Made by a program: the position numbers and the translations under genes. From contig CAUZXS010002498.1 of assembly GCA_963585895.1 (NCBI GenBank), positions 64,501 to 128,500 of the forward strand: a DNA stretch of 64,000 nucleotides, given 5' to 3'. Below are positions 26,515 to 35,884 of this stretch, one piece after another; the stretch's first letter is position 1; each line of letters starts with the position of its first letter. Below the pieces are notes generated by a model that saw nothing but the letters and a program-made list of their open reading frames with translations, did no database searches and was not told the origin of the DNA. Origin of the DNA: Sepioteuthis lessoniana (lineage: Eukaryota > Mollusca > Cephalopoda > Myopsida > Loliginidae).

Positions 26515-29500
26515 CCCCTGGATATTAACATCAAGTCGCATCTGCTCCATTATTTAAAAAACTTTAACTCTAAACTCTAAAAATAATACTTCCATGTAAA
26601 GTTGATTTATTGTTGGGCATTTTTTAACCTTCTAAAACTATTTGCAATGTTAAAAAAAAAGGAATATACATACTCCTGCATATTCTTAGATTACAGTAGT
26701 TAACAAATTTAAAAAGGATTTTGTTTAAACTTTTTCTTTCATTAATTTTATTTATTTTACAGGAAATTTTTTTAAATGCCTTTTACAAATATTTTATTTT
26801 ATTCATTGTCAGAATTTATTATTTATTTATATAGGCACACATCTGTATACTGCAAACAGTAATTGACTTACTGAAGCATAATATCCAGGTTTATGTAGTG
26901 GCAGATGCTTGCACATCCCGAAGTATGATGGATCGATTATTTGCTTTTGAGGTATATTCCCCTACCATATTTTTTGGTAGATACTTAATTTAAGCAAATT
27001 TTATTGAATATTCTAAATTAAAAAGACCTTATATACAGAGTGTTTCACAACTGAAGTATGATGGATCGATTATTTGCTTTTGAGGTATATTCCCCTACCA
27101 TATTTTTTGGTAGATACTTAATTTAAGCAAATTTTATTGAATATTCTAAATTAAAAAGACCTTATGTACAGAGTGTTTCACAACTTTTGAAACAAAACAA
27201 TTAGGCACAAATCGGTGGCCACAAACAATAGAGTAATGAAAATTACATTTATTAAAAGGAAAAAGGATAACATGTTAAGATTTGTAATCATTTAGTTTCA
27301 AACCTGAACCAAAAATGCTTAGAGGAACCCTAGCGTATATGCTCCAGATGTTCACTATTCAGGTGAAGCCACCATTGAATGTGGTGTGCAAACTTATTGA
27401 TAATGTGCGCACATTCCTCCTGGGTGTTTGGATTGTTAACAAAGACCCAGATGGTGAGGAACCTGTTGCCATATGATCTTCACAAATGCCATGAGCTTCA
27501 AAGTTCTTGACCAATTTAAAAATCAGACTCCTGTTTAGAAATATGTTGAAATTTAACTTCCTTCTGTATCTTGCTTGAACTATCTTAGAAGACTTAGTTT
27601 CATAATATGTCTTTACACAAAAGATCTTCTGCTCCATCGTCCAAGGCATGATTTTGCTATATATGGTTGTATATATTAAAATGTTAACTATTTCTCAGCA
27701 ATAATCTGAAAAGAGAAAGAGAATAAAGTTAATAGAAAAGACCTGAGAGGCTGCTGCTTTGTTTCAACAAATTATGAAACACTCTGCAAAATACACTTAC
27801 ATATGAATATACTATGATGTCATTTGGTGATATAAATGCATATCAAAATAATGTATTTTTTGATATAATAGTATATGTAAAATTAAAGTATATTTTATGC
27901 TCTTTTAAATTATGTATTGTTTCTGTAACAGTTCTCAGCACCTTTTTTTTAAACTTGAACCTGAATAGACAGAAAAGTTTTTTATTCTTTTATTTTCTAA
28001 TGTAAAAAAATCCTGGAAAGTTTTGCACACAACTAAAGTTTTCATGGAATTCATCTTTAATATATTTTCTCAGTTTAAAGATCCCACTCAAAATTAACTT
28101 GTTACACTTTGATATGGTGAAGTTATATTTTACTAACTAGCTCATTAGCCTAGTGGGTAGAGTGTTCGCCAATGGTCCGGGAGACCTGGATTCAATCCCA
28201 GGTTGTGTCATTCCAAAGACTTTAAAAATGGTACTTGATACGTCCTTGCTTAACACTCAGCAATATAAGGTATGTATCGAGGGTAAAGTGGAGCAATCCA
28301 GGGAAAGGAGTAGCGCCCCCCCTAGACCTCGGTGTAGTAGCTATTGAAAAAGGGAGCCTTCTGGTCACCCTCGACTATGGTCGCCAACTTTACTTTACTT
28401 ATATTTTACTATTAGAATTGAGGTAGTTCTGATAGGTAAAAAAATGTAGTTTGTTGCCAGAAACAAAGATGAAAACTGTCACTTTTATCAAATTTGTTTA
28501 AAATATTATCAAATAACTAACTTTAAAGTTCAACAGTTTCAAACTTAACAATATCTTACAATTTTTAAAAGAAATCAAACTATATGCAAAAATATAATTC
28601 CAACAAATATAAAACAAAAAAATGGTGCCTCTTTACTCCTTAATTATAAAAAAACACCCTCTTTATTAAAAACCTTTCAATACAAACATATAAAAATATA
28701 AAATCTCTATTCAAACTTTCTAACCCTAAAAAAAAGATTTTGAACCTTTGAAATATTCAACATATTTTGACATCAATAACATCAGAAAAATAAAAACAAT
28801 CCAATCAGTAAAAACTCACCCAGATGCCTTTTGCAGTCTTCCAGAAAATTTAATTTATCTTTCATTAAGAGAATGCTGTAAATATCAGAGTAGAAAGTTA
28901 TGAAAAATTCAATATGGTAAATTAGAGTGAAAACTTACCAACTAAGATGTAACAATTTTTGCATAGTTACACCTGTGAAATATGCAATCTAGCATTATCC
29001 TGATGTAAAATATTATTTCCACTCTTCTGTTGATCTAAATGAAAACAGTACTTATTTGAAATTATTTATTTAGGTATTTGTGTATGCTTACCATGTTTAT
29101 AAAAAAAATAAATGTTCCTAGACTATTTGAAATTTAATGCAAATTCTAAGAATTTGGGATTAATTTCTATTAAATGCTTTTGATAAATTTTTTACCTTTT
29201 AGTTTTCTAAACCCAACTTTTTTTACTGTTCATTTATTAACAATATTAGTATATTCCTAAAAGTTTCAGTTCTATTAATGAGCTTTAAAATCAAATTAAA
29301 AGGGTTTTTTATATTTACTTCAAAACTTGTAGTAAAAATAAATCATTACAAAATAATTTCTCTTGGACTTTCTCATATGAACAATTATCATTATTATACA
29401 TTGATTTTGATTTATTTCAACTCTTGTTCAAATTTTAGTTGTTATAGCTATAATATTTCAGATGTTGAACCTTCTCATATTTGGTATTGTTCTTAAAATA

Positions 29501-29781
29501 TTTTTTTTTTCTCTAAATCTGATTTTCATTATGGCATATCAAAAAGACTTTTTGTTCTTGCTTGATTGCAAATTATGAAACCATAAGGACTAATCCAAGA
29601 ATATCCATCTATAGTTAAGTGAATCATGAATAGCATTTTTTATTTGTTTAATACCAGATATAAAGAATTTAATTTTTGTTCAGACTTGAAATTGATAGCT
29701 TATATTTTCTGAGTGAACACTAATATTATACTTATCTTATATAATTTCAGTGTATGTTTGTTTGTTGAACAGTTTTTTGAA

Positions 29782-29813
<32 letters not shown>

Positions 29814-29971
29814 GCCAGCGTTTTCGCCAGATGGGTGCCTTTGTCACAACAAGTGAATCCATTTTGTTCCACTTAATTAAAAGTAAAAATCATGAAAAAT
29901 TTAAACAGATTCATAATCTAATCAAGGTTTGTGCTCCAACATCTGGTTTGATACCTGAACAGAAACTGTAA
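12213..29971 (+). CDS. ISOC1: Isochorismatase-domain protein (ISOC1/ISOC2 family), 5 exons
   Basis: Coding exons: 12213-12335, 18617-18664, 19327-19470, 26835-26951 and 29819-29971. All introns are GT-AG and phase 0, and the join gives 194 residues. This is the cysteine-hydrolase fold of the isochorismatase superfamily; the animal ISOC proteins have no firmly established substrate. The triad is visible: Asp19 in FLMCDIQ, Lys79 in VFSKTDF and Cys109 in AHICILQ. Other family signatures are [14 protein letters not shown] across exons 2-3, [14 protein letters not shown] in exon 4 and [11 protein letters not shown] in exon 5. PEVEKAL and [13 protein letters not shown] look closer to ISOC1, but the product lacks the long N-terminal extension of vertebrate ISOC1, so the paralogue is uncertain. 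The start is the first ATG of exon 1, 7 residues before the conserved domain. The introns are packed with repeats, including a Copia element in intron 3. Confidence 0.93.
12929..13118. repeat. Two (TA)n microsatellites
   Basis: TA tracts at about 12929-12987 and 13082-13118 in intron 1. The long minus-strand open frame across them is low complexity. Confidence 0.95.
13131..13373 (-). repeat. SINE-1
   Basis: Near full length: tail and body on the left, B box (GGTTCAATCCC on the minus strand) near 13320 and head at the right end. Confidence 0.85.
13896..14132 (+). repeat. SINE-1 lacking the B box, with target-site duplication
   Basis: The head runs straight from GGCCCGGGAG into TCATACCAAAG, so about 25 bp containing the B box is gone, with GAG microhomology at the break. 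It is flanked by TTACAATG at 13888-13895 and 14133-14140. Confidence 0.85.
14141..14560. other. AT-rich intron 1 sequence
   Basis: Nothing recognised apart from A- and T-rich stretches. Confidence 0.5.
14561..14850. repeat. Compound hairpin built on AATACTGAATATTCAGTATT units
   Basis: The 14718-14775 region and its reverse complement at 14790-14845 form a roughly 50 bp stem (AAGGAAGTTACTTACCAAGT and its partner) around a short AAAAAGTGAG loop. The left flank repeats the palindrome AATACTGAATATTCAGTATT and the block TTTTACTTGGAATATGTAAA, giving nested alternative hairpins. Confidence 0.85.
14851..15320. other. AT-rich intron 1 sequence
   Basis: No repeat or coding signal recognised. Confidence 0.5.
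15325..15605 (-). repeat. Element B fragments
   Basis: 15325-15440 matches the middle of element B (CAGAGTGGACCTGGGAGTAA, CCCCAAAGCTCTGG). It is followed by two successive copies of the shared 3' tail (ATGGCATATCAACC near 15457 and TAGCATGTCAAACATT near 15542). Confidence 0.75.
15606..16392. other. Intron 1 sequence, nothing recognised
   Basis: A 97-codon minus-strand frame (16066-15773) shows no family motif and no conserved splice context; I treat it as chance. Confidence 0.4.
16393..16638 (-). repeat. SINE-1
   Basis: Full body, with B box GGGTTCAATCCC-type sequence (minus strand) near 16575 and the A box region at the right end. Confidence 0.85.
16780..17115 (-). repeat. Element B with a doubled head
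   Basis: The minus strand begins with a head-like block (CCTGACTATATCTCTTGCAG near 17090-17050). A second, usual head follows (ATACACTGACTGCATC near 16990-16970), then the body (AGAGTGGACC region on +) and the central block TCTATGGGTCAAATAGA. The same doubled head appears on + at 20580. Confidence 0.7.
17185..17455 (+). repeat. SINE-2
   Basis: Head with ACATGGTTATCGTCACAGG and B box AAGTTCAAATCTTGG, central block CCAGCTATGGGTAAATAGTA and tail ending GGGGTTGATTAATACATA. Confidence 0.8.
17456..18616. other. End of intron 1, AT-rich
   Basis: No repeat family or coding segment recognised; the 60-codon frame at 18254-18436 has no support. Confidence 0.5.
18828..19075 (-). repeat. SINE-1 in ISOC intron 2
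   Basis: Tail TTGGCAACCATAGTCAAGGG-type sequence on the left and head with CCAATGG at the right. It lies between exons 2 and 3. Confidence 0.85.
19471..20570. other. First part of ISOC intron 3, AT-rich
   Basis: No repeat or coding signal recognised. Confidence 0.6.
20572..20770 (+). repeat. Element B double head, 3' truncated
   Basis: Two related blocks follow each other: GTTAGAATATCCTGACTATA with TTGCAGAGGGGAAAGACC (20591-20640), then GGGGCTGCAGAATACACTGA with TTTGCAGAGAGGTAAGGG (20716-20763). The body and tail of element B are missing. Confidence 0.7.
20888..20932 (+). repeat. About 45 bp segment repeated at 23291
   Basis: The block from GTGTATGTGTGATTCATTTA to GGAAAATAAATAGG recurs almost unchanged at 23291-23335 inside the Copia integrase region. 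Confidence 0.8.
21178..21276 (+). mobile_element. Remnant of the 3' end of a Copia internal region, abutting an LTR
   Basis: AAACAAAGAAAGCAAACACT (about 21247) and the bases before it align with the end of the Copia element downstream (26070-26170, AAACAAAGAAAGCAAACACT near 26144). It sits directly before the LTR that starts the main element. Confidence 0.65.
21277..21473 (+). mobile_element. Copia 5' long terminal repeat
   Basis: A 197 bp segment begins TGTTGGATT and ends GAATTCCA, so the ends are inverted (TGTTGGA against TTCCA). It is immediately followed by the primer-binding site. No matching LTR was found after the coding region. Confidence 0.7.
21475..21490 (+). promoter_or_regulatory. 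Copia primer-binding site
   Basis: TTGGTTATGGGCCCAG fits the Copia type of primer site, which pairs with the anticodon region of initiator Met tRNA rather than with the tRNA 3' end. Confidence 0.8.
21494..22049 (+). pseudogene. Copia gag, decayed
   Basis: The frame reads [20 protein letters not shown], the usual opening of Copia gag, then [12 protein letters not shown], a stop at 21708, and continues through [20 protein letters not shown] and [11 protein letters not shown]. These match the UBN2-type capsid region in order. No intact gag product can be made because of the internal stop and the missing ATG. Confidence 0.85.
22050..22437 (+). pseudogene. Copia nucleocapsid zinc knuckle and protease
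   Basis: A CCHC knuckle (CYVCGK, frameshift, GHKVFEC) lies near 22227-22272. It is followed by the aspartic protease motif [10 protein letters not shown] near 22378-22410, where D-C-G-A replaces the usual D-S-G-A. Frameshifts and a stop at 22435 show it is dead. Confidence 0.8.
22664..22950 (-). repeat. SINE-2 inside the Copia element
   Basis: Near full length. The minus strand starts GGTGCGCGTGGTGTAATGG, B box CGAGTTCAAATCCTGG, central block CCAGCTATGAGTAAATAGTA and tail GGGGTTGGGTAAATATGG. It splits the protease-integrase interval. Confidence 0.9.
22980..23990 (+). pseudogene. Copia integrase, interrupted and frameshifted
   Basis: Pre-integrase zinc finger part: [19 protein letters not shown] (about 23037-23095). 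Catalytic core: [20 protein letters not shown], then after an insertion TDDYSG, CLRTDN (second catalytic Asp region) and [10 protein letters not shown] with the conserved Glu. Several stops and frameshifts are present. A 90 bp insertion breaks the frame between YKYVLT and FTDDYSG. Confidence 0.85.
23286..23378 (+). mobile_element. RTE-type LINE 3' tail inserted in the Copia integrase
   Basis: Carries the segment shared with 20888, then GTCAGGGATATCTGTGCTGG and CACGACATGATGATGATGAC. These match the C-terminal codons ([10 protein letters not shown], stop) and trinucleotide tail of the RTE element seen at 39430, 44165 and 61365. Confidence 0.7.
24085..24600 (+). repeat. Minisatellite, about 74 bp unit, 7 copies, inside Copia
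   Basis: Units contain GGTTGATTACTGTTATCCCA, CAACAGAGAAAAAGACCC and TTTTTTTGTAGTCGCAAACT. Two subtypes (CGCAAACTTT with TTGTTGGG, and CACCAATTTT with TTGTGGGG) alternate between about 24280 and 24573, forming a roughly 147 bp higher-order unit present twice. It lies between integrase and RT sequence. Confidence 0.9.
24660..25510 (+). pseudogene. Copia reverse transcriptase
   Basis: Recognisable RVT_2 order: [23 protein letters not shown] followed by a decayed VFTIKSK, YKA with [36 protein letters not shown], then the catalytic box [10 protein letters not shown] (25192-25221) and [20 protein letters not shown]. Only 25124-25507 is an uninterrupted frame. Confidence 0.88.
25511..26131 (+). pseudogene. 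Copia RNase H and 3' end
   Basis: Contains [13 protein letters not shown], a broken [46 protein letters not shown] and the C-terminal signature [19 protein letters not shown] followed by a stop at 26129-26131. A purine-rich tract (AAACAAAGAAAGCAAACACT) follows, as expected before a 3' LTR, but no LTR copy is seen. Confidence 0.85.
26452..26509. repeat. (TA)n microsatellite
   Basis: Uninterrupted TA tract in ISOC intron 3. Confidence 0.95.
26921..27184 (+). repeat. 133 bp tandem duplication covering the 3' end of ISOC exon 4
   Basis: Copy 1 starts at 26921 inside exon 4 and copy 2 at 27054. Each has AAGTATGATGGATCGATTAT, TTTGAG and the GTATATT splice donor, about 85 bp of intron and the first bases of a transposon terminal repeat (CAGAGTGTTTCACAACT). 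Copy 2 leaves a decoy half exon with an intact donor but no acceptor in intron 4. Confidence 0.9.
27169..27785 (-). mobile_element. Mariner/IS630-like transposon relic with inverted terminal repeats
   Basis: The terminal repeats are CAGAGTGTTTCACAACTTTT at 27169 and its counterpart AATTATGAAACACTCTG ending near 27781. Between them the minus strand (27649-27372) encodes [20 protein letters not shown] and [14 protein letters not shown], an N-terminal helix-turn-helix of the kind found in IS630/mariner-like transposases (DUF4817-like). The catalytic domain is absent, so this is a non-autonomous deletion copy. Confidence 0.75.
28136..28398 (+). repeat. SINE-1 with 13 bp target-site duplication
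   Basis: Full-length head with B box GATTCAATCCC, body and tail. Flanked by TTATATTTTACTA at 28123-28135 and 28399-28411, in ISOC intron 4. Confidence 0.92.
28412..29818. other. Rest of ISOC intron 4, AT-rich
   Basis: Ends with a T tract (about 29787-29813) serving as the polypyrimidine tract before the exon 5 acceptor TTTGCCAG. Nothing else recognised. Confidence 0.6.
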
Positions 29972-29998
29972 TTTGGGAAAAATGTATGTGAATATTGA

Positions 29999-30004
29999 AA
30001 TAAA
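29999..30004 (+). promoter_or_regulatory. Probable polyadenylation signal of the ISOC gene
   Basis: AATAAA lies 28 bp after the TAA stop codon; it is the first one downstream. Confidence 0.6.
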
Positions 30005-30707
30005 TGTGTTGACTATTCTAAAGGAAATTAACATTTAATTTATTGTTGATTTCTGTCTTTGCAAATACAACTTCAATTTGGATATTTTTTAACACACCTC
30101 ATGTGGTTCCTTACCTTATAAGTCTCCATATAGAAATAAAAATCCAAAGACTGAGAAAATTAATATTCGCAATTGATTTGAATATATTAAATACAGATTT
30201 TACTTAAAAAGCATAAAATGTTTGATATTGTTGAATATCATTTAATAATTTCATAATTCAGTAGACTTAGTAAGAACTATAAACATAAAGATTGAACATT
30301 TGTTTCAGCTACTAATTTTTTTTTCTATATGGAGCAGAGATAATTATTGCAAAGAACTACTTTTTTTTTCTTTTTTTTTTACTACCAACCAATAACTGTA
30401 GCAAATATCTAATTTGCCTAGATATTCAGTTCATTTATGAACTGAAATAATATAGGGAGCTTTTTGTTTGGAATTTTAGAAATTAATTGTTTTTATTCCA
30501 AATTTTTGTAAACTTTTAAGAACAAAATTTCATCCAAAGTAAATGATATAATTGTCTAATTAAAATGTTATGAAGAAAATCTCATGTATGAATTAAGTCA
30601 TGAAATACTATTTAACTTAATATCCATTAGAATTCAAGGGTGAAATATTAAATGCTTTTTAACAATTATCATGGAGACCTTCCAAAATGAATGTATATAC
30701 ATTTGGG
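30005..30707. other. ISOC downstream flank, AT-rich
   Basis: No repeat or gene recognised. Confidence 0.6.
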
Positions 30708-30962
30708 AGCACTCATGGTGTAATGGTCATCAGAGGAAATGGACACAGCAACTTTAACAAGGCTCTTTGCATTCCACATTGCTCTAATACCTATGGGAAA
30801 GGTATGAATTGAACTATTCTCCTTCTAGCTATGGGTAAATAGTAGGGCAGACTAGACTCTTTAAACTTGGTATGGCAACTGGTCTAGGAGAAGGAAAACT
30901 ACTTAAAAAATTGACTTTGTGTCACATCCTGCTCATATAGAGGAGTTAGTAAATACATATAC
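30708..30962 (+). repeat. SINE-2
   Basis: Head CACTCATGGTGTAATGGTCA, partly deleted B box region, central block TAGCTATGGGTAAATAGTAG and tail ending GAGTTAGTAAATACATATAC. Confidence 0.85.
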
Positions 30963-31484
30963 ACACTTGAAGGTTAGTACAAATACATATACATATACAG
31001 ATACATATTAGTACAAATACATATACACATTTGAAGATTAGTAGAAATATTTATTGTATGTAAAATGTTCTGATTCATTTATAGAACATTAGCAGAATCT
31101 AAAATATAAATAGTAAATATAAATTTGCAAATGCCATATAAAAGGAACAGTACCAATTGAATTTAAGGTTTCTATATTAACCGAAGATACTATAACAACC
31201 AGAAGTAAATCTGTTTTGATGCTAATGTGATGTTTACAATACTGGCATATTTTTTAAATGATAAGATTAAGAGAATTATAGGAGTAAATGCAGAGCTTTC
31301 GCTGTCATCAGAAAGCGATTTTTCAAAGTGACTAGTTTAACCGAATTGTTTGAAAACATCAAAATAGATGACATTCTATCCTTCTTGCAAGAAACATGGT
31401 TGTACGAAAAAATATGACGAATTAAAACTGATTAATCATATGCAAACAAGTGAAATCCAGCTTATAGAAAATTTTACCTACTTA

Positions 31485-31605
31485 AGTATTCATTGGTTAA
31501 ATGTATATACATATAGACAGAATTTGGCGTTAAATAACCTACAAAGGTTGATACGCCATAAAACCCAAACAACCAGCCAACCAACAAAATCAAATACTTA
31601 TTAAA
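31485..31605 (+). repeat. SINE-3/element B 3' tail
   Basis: Only the shared terminus is present: TTTGGCGTTAAATAACCTAC, GGTTGATACGCCATAAAACC and a (CCAA)n end. Confidence 0.75.
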
Positions 31606-33589
31606 TAATACTACTATGTAAATACTTAAATAGATTTTCTTAAATATCTCAACTATATATATTCATAAATATATTTATAAATACTTCTTCAAGAGAGACG
31701 ACTTTTATAAAATTTTTTCACGATTTGTCTCCCTTATTAAAGTAATTAAATTATTAATGAGTAAGTTGGAAATAAGTATTTTGGTTCTTACTAAAAAAAA
31801 AAAATGTACCTCTTATTAAAAAGGAAGAAAGATGTAAATCTACAGAAAACGTACAAAATTTTATTAAGAAAAACATCTGAAAATACAACTAAACTGATTT
31901 GCAACAGTTAATAGCTTCTCATTGGAAAAGAAAATATTTATGTCTGTGCACACATACACATAAAGAAAAAAGAGTCATGAAGTTATCGCACATATGAAGG
32001 AGAAAAAATTACATTTAATGTACTTTATCTACTGTTCGACATTTAAAATATAAGGAATAAAGTTAAAAAAATAACTTACAATAGATGAATTTGCTCTTGG
32101 TAAAATGACAAAACTTTTAAACAAATTAAGTATAAATAAATATTAATAATGCTATGAATAACTAAAAATTAGGAAATTCAATGAAGAAGTCTAAAAAAAA
32201 AAACAGAATTAACCCAAAGAAAATATAAGATATTTTGGAAACATTAACAAATAAAAAGAGAACAAATATGTTGAAATCCATGAAAATTCTGATAATGATA
32301 ATAAAGAAAGAAAGAAAATAAGCAAAGTTTTATGTGAAACAGACAAATTTATTTACAGTAAATTATATAAAATAGGTATTTTTGAAACAATGAATTCTCA
32401 GACCATCTTATCTACAAGAAGATTATTTGATTTATATTAATAAGAAATACCAGTTTTTCAGGCATTTTCATTGTACTTAACTGCATATTTTGCAATTGTT
32501 TTGCCATGTATATCCACAATTTGAGTAAAAACAACTTCATAACTTACATATATTAAAACCTTAATCACAACTGTATATACAAGTAGTTCTCTCTTGGATA
32601 ATGATTACTGTCAGACAACTATCTTGCCCTTTGTATTTTTCAATATTAGATATTATATATCTTATTATCAAATGTTTCATTGGGTGTCACTTTCATACAG
32701 CCTTCTGCTACATGTAAGCAAAAAGCTTAGTAAATTACTATCTTATCAAATGTCCATCTGTTTTTGGCCTAATGTCACTAAACTTTCAGGAATAGTTTGG
32801 GTCATCCCTAAAAAAGTTTTAAGCTATATTTAGCAAAGATTACATTTAATGTACTTTATTAATTATTAATTTTTGTACTCCCTAAAATAAAACCACTATT
32901 TGTAAATGATAATGTGCTATCGTGATTTTCAAGGGGGATAACTAAGCAAATAAATTCAGGTTTTATTGCCAATTTTTTGGGCCTGATTTTAACTAAATTT
33001 TCTAAAGTTGTTAGGGTCATTACTGAAAAGGTTTTAAACTATATTTGGCCAAGGTTATTTCTTGATTTTGTTTTAATCCCTTATATGAAACTTCTTATTT
33101 CAATAAACCGTTAAGTAATCACAAGATAGTTATCTCTCTTGTAAATCATGACTAAGAAAGATGCTTAACATTTGAAGTGAACGTGAATTTCCTCACAAAA
33201 TATTTCAGATTGTGTATTTAGAATCTGTTCCTGAAAATGTTTTAACCAGAGATATCATAACCAGAAATTGCTGAGAAATTTTGTGGGGATGGGGGTTGTT
33301 ATTTTTTCCCGCCTTTGGGGACTTCAAATGACCCCTTCATGTCTTTTGAGCAACTGTCTAGTGTGTCTTCAAGCCAAAATGCATGACAATAAACCTTGTT
33401 TTAGCATCCACAGACGGAACTGTCATTTATTGATATAAATTCTTTGTCTCAGAGATTTTGACACTTATCAAATCAGTATAGATTTGACATGATAAACAAA
33501 TGGAAATGGTCACAAAAGCTCCAGCACCAAAAACTGGTATAAATGTTGAACCTGTACCGATGCAAAGATCTGAAGTTAATTCAACCTGT
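31606..33589. other. AT-rich intergenic sequence
   Basis: The only structure noticed is a diverged internal repeat: ACTAAACTTTCAGGAATAGT (about 32777) through AAGCTATATTTAGCAAAG resembles ACTAAATTTTCTAAAGTTGT (about 32992) through AAACTATATTTGGCCAAGG. No coding signal. Confidence 0.5.
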
Positions 33590-33602
33590 CTTAGCTATCA
33601 AA

Positions 33603-34130
33603 TTGCCTAGTCGGCTGGGGCTGTAGAATATACTGACTGCACCTCTGCAGAGGGGTAAGACTCCCCCCCCCATCGAGTGTCCTGGATATGACACCAAACA
33701 ATCTGATGGTGAGGTTCCAGCAATGCTGGAGATTTGGGGAATGCAGAGTACCCCTTCATTGCCATTGCTCCCAGGTCCACTCTGGCCTGGAGTGGTAGCA
33801 CCTAATAGGGCCCTCTCTATGGGTTAAATAGAACTAACAGCATACTTATGATAAACTGAATTGTTTGAGTAAACTAAATAGCTTATGCTTAACTGAATTA
33901 TTTGAAATAGAACTGTTTTTTGACATTAAAACTGTATTTACACTTAACTGAATTGTTACATGTAACTGCTTGAATAGTTTGAAATAGAAATGTTTTGGAC
34001 TATTAAACTGTGTACTTATGCTAAACTGAATTGTTTTAAATAGAACAGATTATTTACATAAAAATGGATTTGGCGTTAAATAACCTACAAAGGTTGATAT
34101 GCCATAAAACCCAACAAACCAACCAACCAA
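33603..34130 (+). repeat. Element B, full length, 13 bp target-site duplication
   Basis: A non-tRNA head (GGCTGGGGCTGTAGAATATA, CTCTGCAGAGGGGTAAGACT) leads into a GC-richer body (TCTGATGGTGAGGTTCC, CAGGTCCACTCTGGCCTGG) and CTATGGGTTAAATAGAACTA. A variable array of AAACTGAATTGTTTGAAATA-type units follows, then the tail TTTGGCGTTAAATAACC ending in (CCAA)n. Flanking direct repeats are CTTAGCTATCAAA at 33590-33602 and 34131-34143. Confidence 0.9.
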
Positions 34131-34143
34131 CTTAGCTATCAAA

Positions 34144-34583
34144 ACCTTGGTTGATTCCAGAACAGTAGAAATGGTTGCAAAAAGAGGAGAGCATGCCCTC
34201 GTTAAGGAGGGAATCCATCATAATCATTGATTGAAACATTAGTGCAGTAGTAATGCCACGAACAATCTTACCTCAAAGAAACAGTAGGTGTGTTCTCTCT
34301 GCTACCAGAGAAGAAAAAGACGCAAGAGGTGTGACTTGTTTTATGGAGGAGAACGAGATAATCCCACGTGAAGTGGCGAGATTTGATGAACATAAAAGAG
34401 ACTAAGTTTGAAGTGGAAGGAAGCAGCATTTTGCTGATGTCTGATTGGTGTACATCCATCAGTTCATTTTGCAAGTTAAGCGAGTTGACTAGCGTCCAAT
34501 AGGTTGATTCTTCTTTGACAAGACTTCTGAAACCAACTACAATTTGTTACTGAGGGAAGTCTCCAACTGGAAAAAATATAATT
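34144..34583. other. Unassigned segment between two element B copies
   Basis: Somewhat higher GC than its flanks and no clear match elsewhere in the window. Possibly decayed retroelement sequence. Confidence 0.3.
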
Positions 34584-34593
34584 CCTAAACTGA

Positions 34594-35000
34594 TTACTAG
34601 CCCAAACAGCTGGGGCTGCAGAATACACAGACTGCACCTCTGCAAAGGAGTAAGACTCCCCCAATGAGTGTCCCGGTATGATACTAAACAATCTGATGGT
34701 GAGGCTCTAGTAATACTGGAGCTTTGGGGAATGAAAAGTACCCCTTCATTGTCATCACTCCCTGGTTCACTGACCCGGAGTGGTAGCACTGGATTGGGTC
34801 CTATCTATGGGTCAAATAGAAGTAAACTGTAACTATGCTAAACTGATTTTTTTTAAATTTACTGTTTTTACATTTAACTGGGTGTAAACAATTTATACTT
34901 ATACTAAACTGAATTGTTTGAAACTTTTATCAAAATGACTTAATTTGGCATTAAATGACCTGAAAAGGGTTAATACATTGTAAAACAAAACAACAACCAA
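34594..35000 (+). repeat. Element B with target-site duplication
   Basis: Same layout as the 33603 copy, with fewer internal repeat units. Flanked by CCTAAACTGA at 34584-34593 and 35001-35010. Confidence 0.88.
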
Positions 35001-35239
35001 CCTAAACTGAATACTTTTGGTCTTGGCTCCCAACTATAAAATGACTTCATGTCAAATCTGACTTGGTGAGAAGTTAGATAAATAAACCTCATTGGACTTT
35101 GATAGAAATAAAATACAATTTGGATTGGTCTTATGAGCAAAGATTTTAAAGGGTCAAAGTATATCAAATCTGGAAGTTATATTGAAAGATCCCATAATGA
35201 TATATTACAAGATCCACCATCAACCTATGAAAAGTCTTG

Positions 35240-35720
35240 TCAACACCAGTTAAATACCTCTTAGGAAACAGTGCTAAATAAAGGCTTTAAGTAAACAACA
35301 ACCATCAAGCAAGTTCCATGCTTAATTTTGATAGGCCCAATTAAAGAGGTAGCTTTCAGAAGTCCTTAAGATGTAAACTGACGAGTTGAGAGAGAAAGCG
35401 AGACAGGACTGAAAAAGAAAGCCAAGACTCTCAAATCAGAAAGAAAAGGAAAAATATTAACACCTTGAAAAGTGATGCCAGTATCATCATTCTACCAGCA
35501 GACAAGAGTAGTAATGGTAACGGACAAGCTTGAAATAGTCCACCAAAATAAAACTGCTTCTTGTGCCAATGAAATATCAAGTAATCACAAGACAACCATG
35601 ATTTGTATTGAAAAACAAATGCAGATAATAGTATCCCAGACAGGAACTAAGATAAGGACACTGGTATCATTTTTCTGGCAGCAGACAAATTAGAATGATG
35701 AAAGTTTTTGTTCAATCTTA
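35240..35720 (+). mobile_element. Possible decayed retroelement coding segment
   Basis: Contains SIIILPADKSSNGNG (about 35485) and IIFLAADK (about 35667), which resemble the ILPADKG motif common in Penelope-like polymerases. Frames are broken and the match is short. Confidence 0.3.
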
Positions 35721-35884
35721 ATGGCATCATAACTTCTTTGAAGTATATTTTGCTCAAAACAACCAAATGAATATATATATAGTGAACAATAGAAAAACTA
35801 TATTTCAACAAGATATCTTCTTGTTTTGCTATCAGTTATTTCATTTATCATGGGTCCATGCAGAGTTATACTGATTCATTTGGC

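Noticed and set aside
27359-27649. Host transcription-factor-like helix-turn-helix ORF
   Set aside because: Bounded by inverted terminal repeats and lacking a catalytic domain; better explained as a transposase remnant.
32764-33060. Possible repeat-derived gene from the ACTAAA...AAACTATATTT duplicated segments
   Set aside because: Only two diverged, stop-rich copies; too little to call anything beyond a weak repeat.
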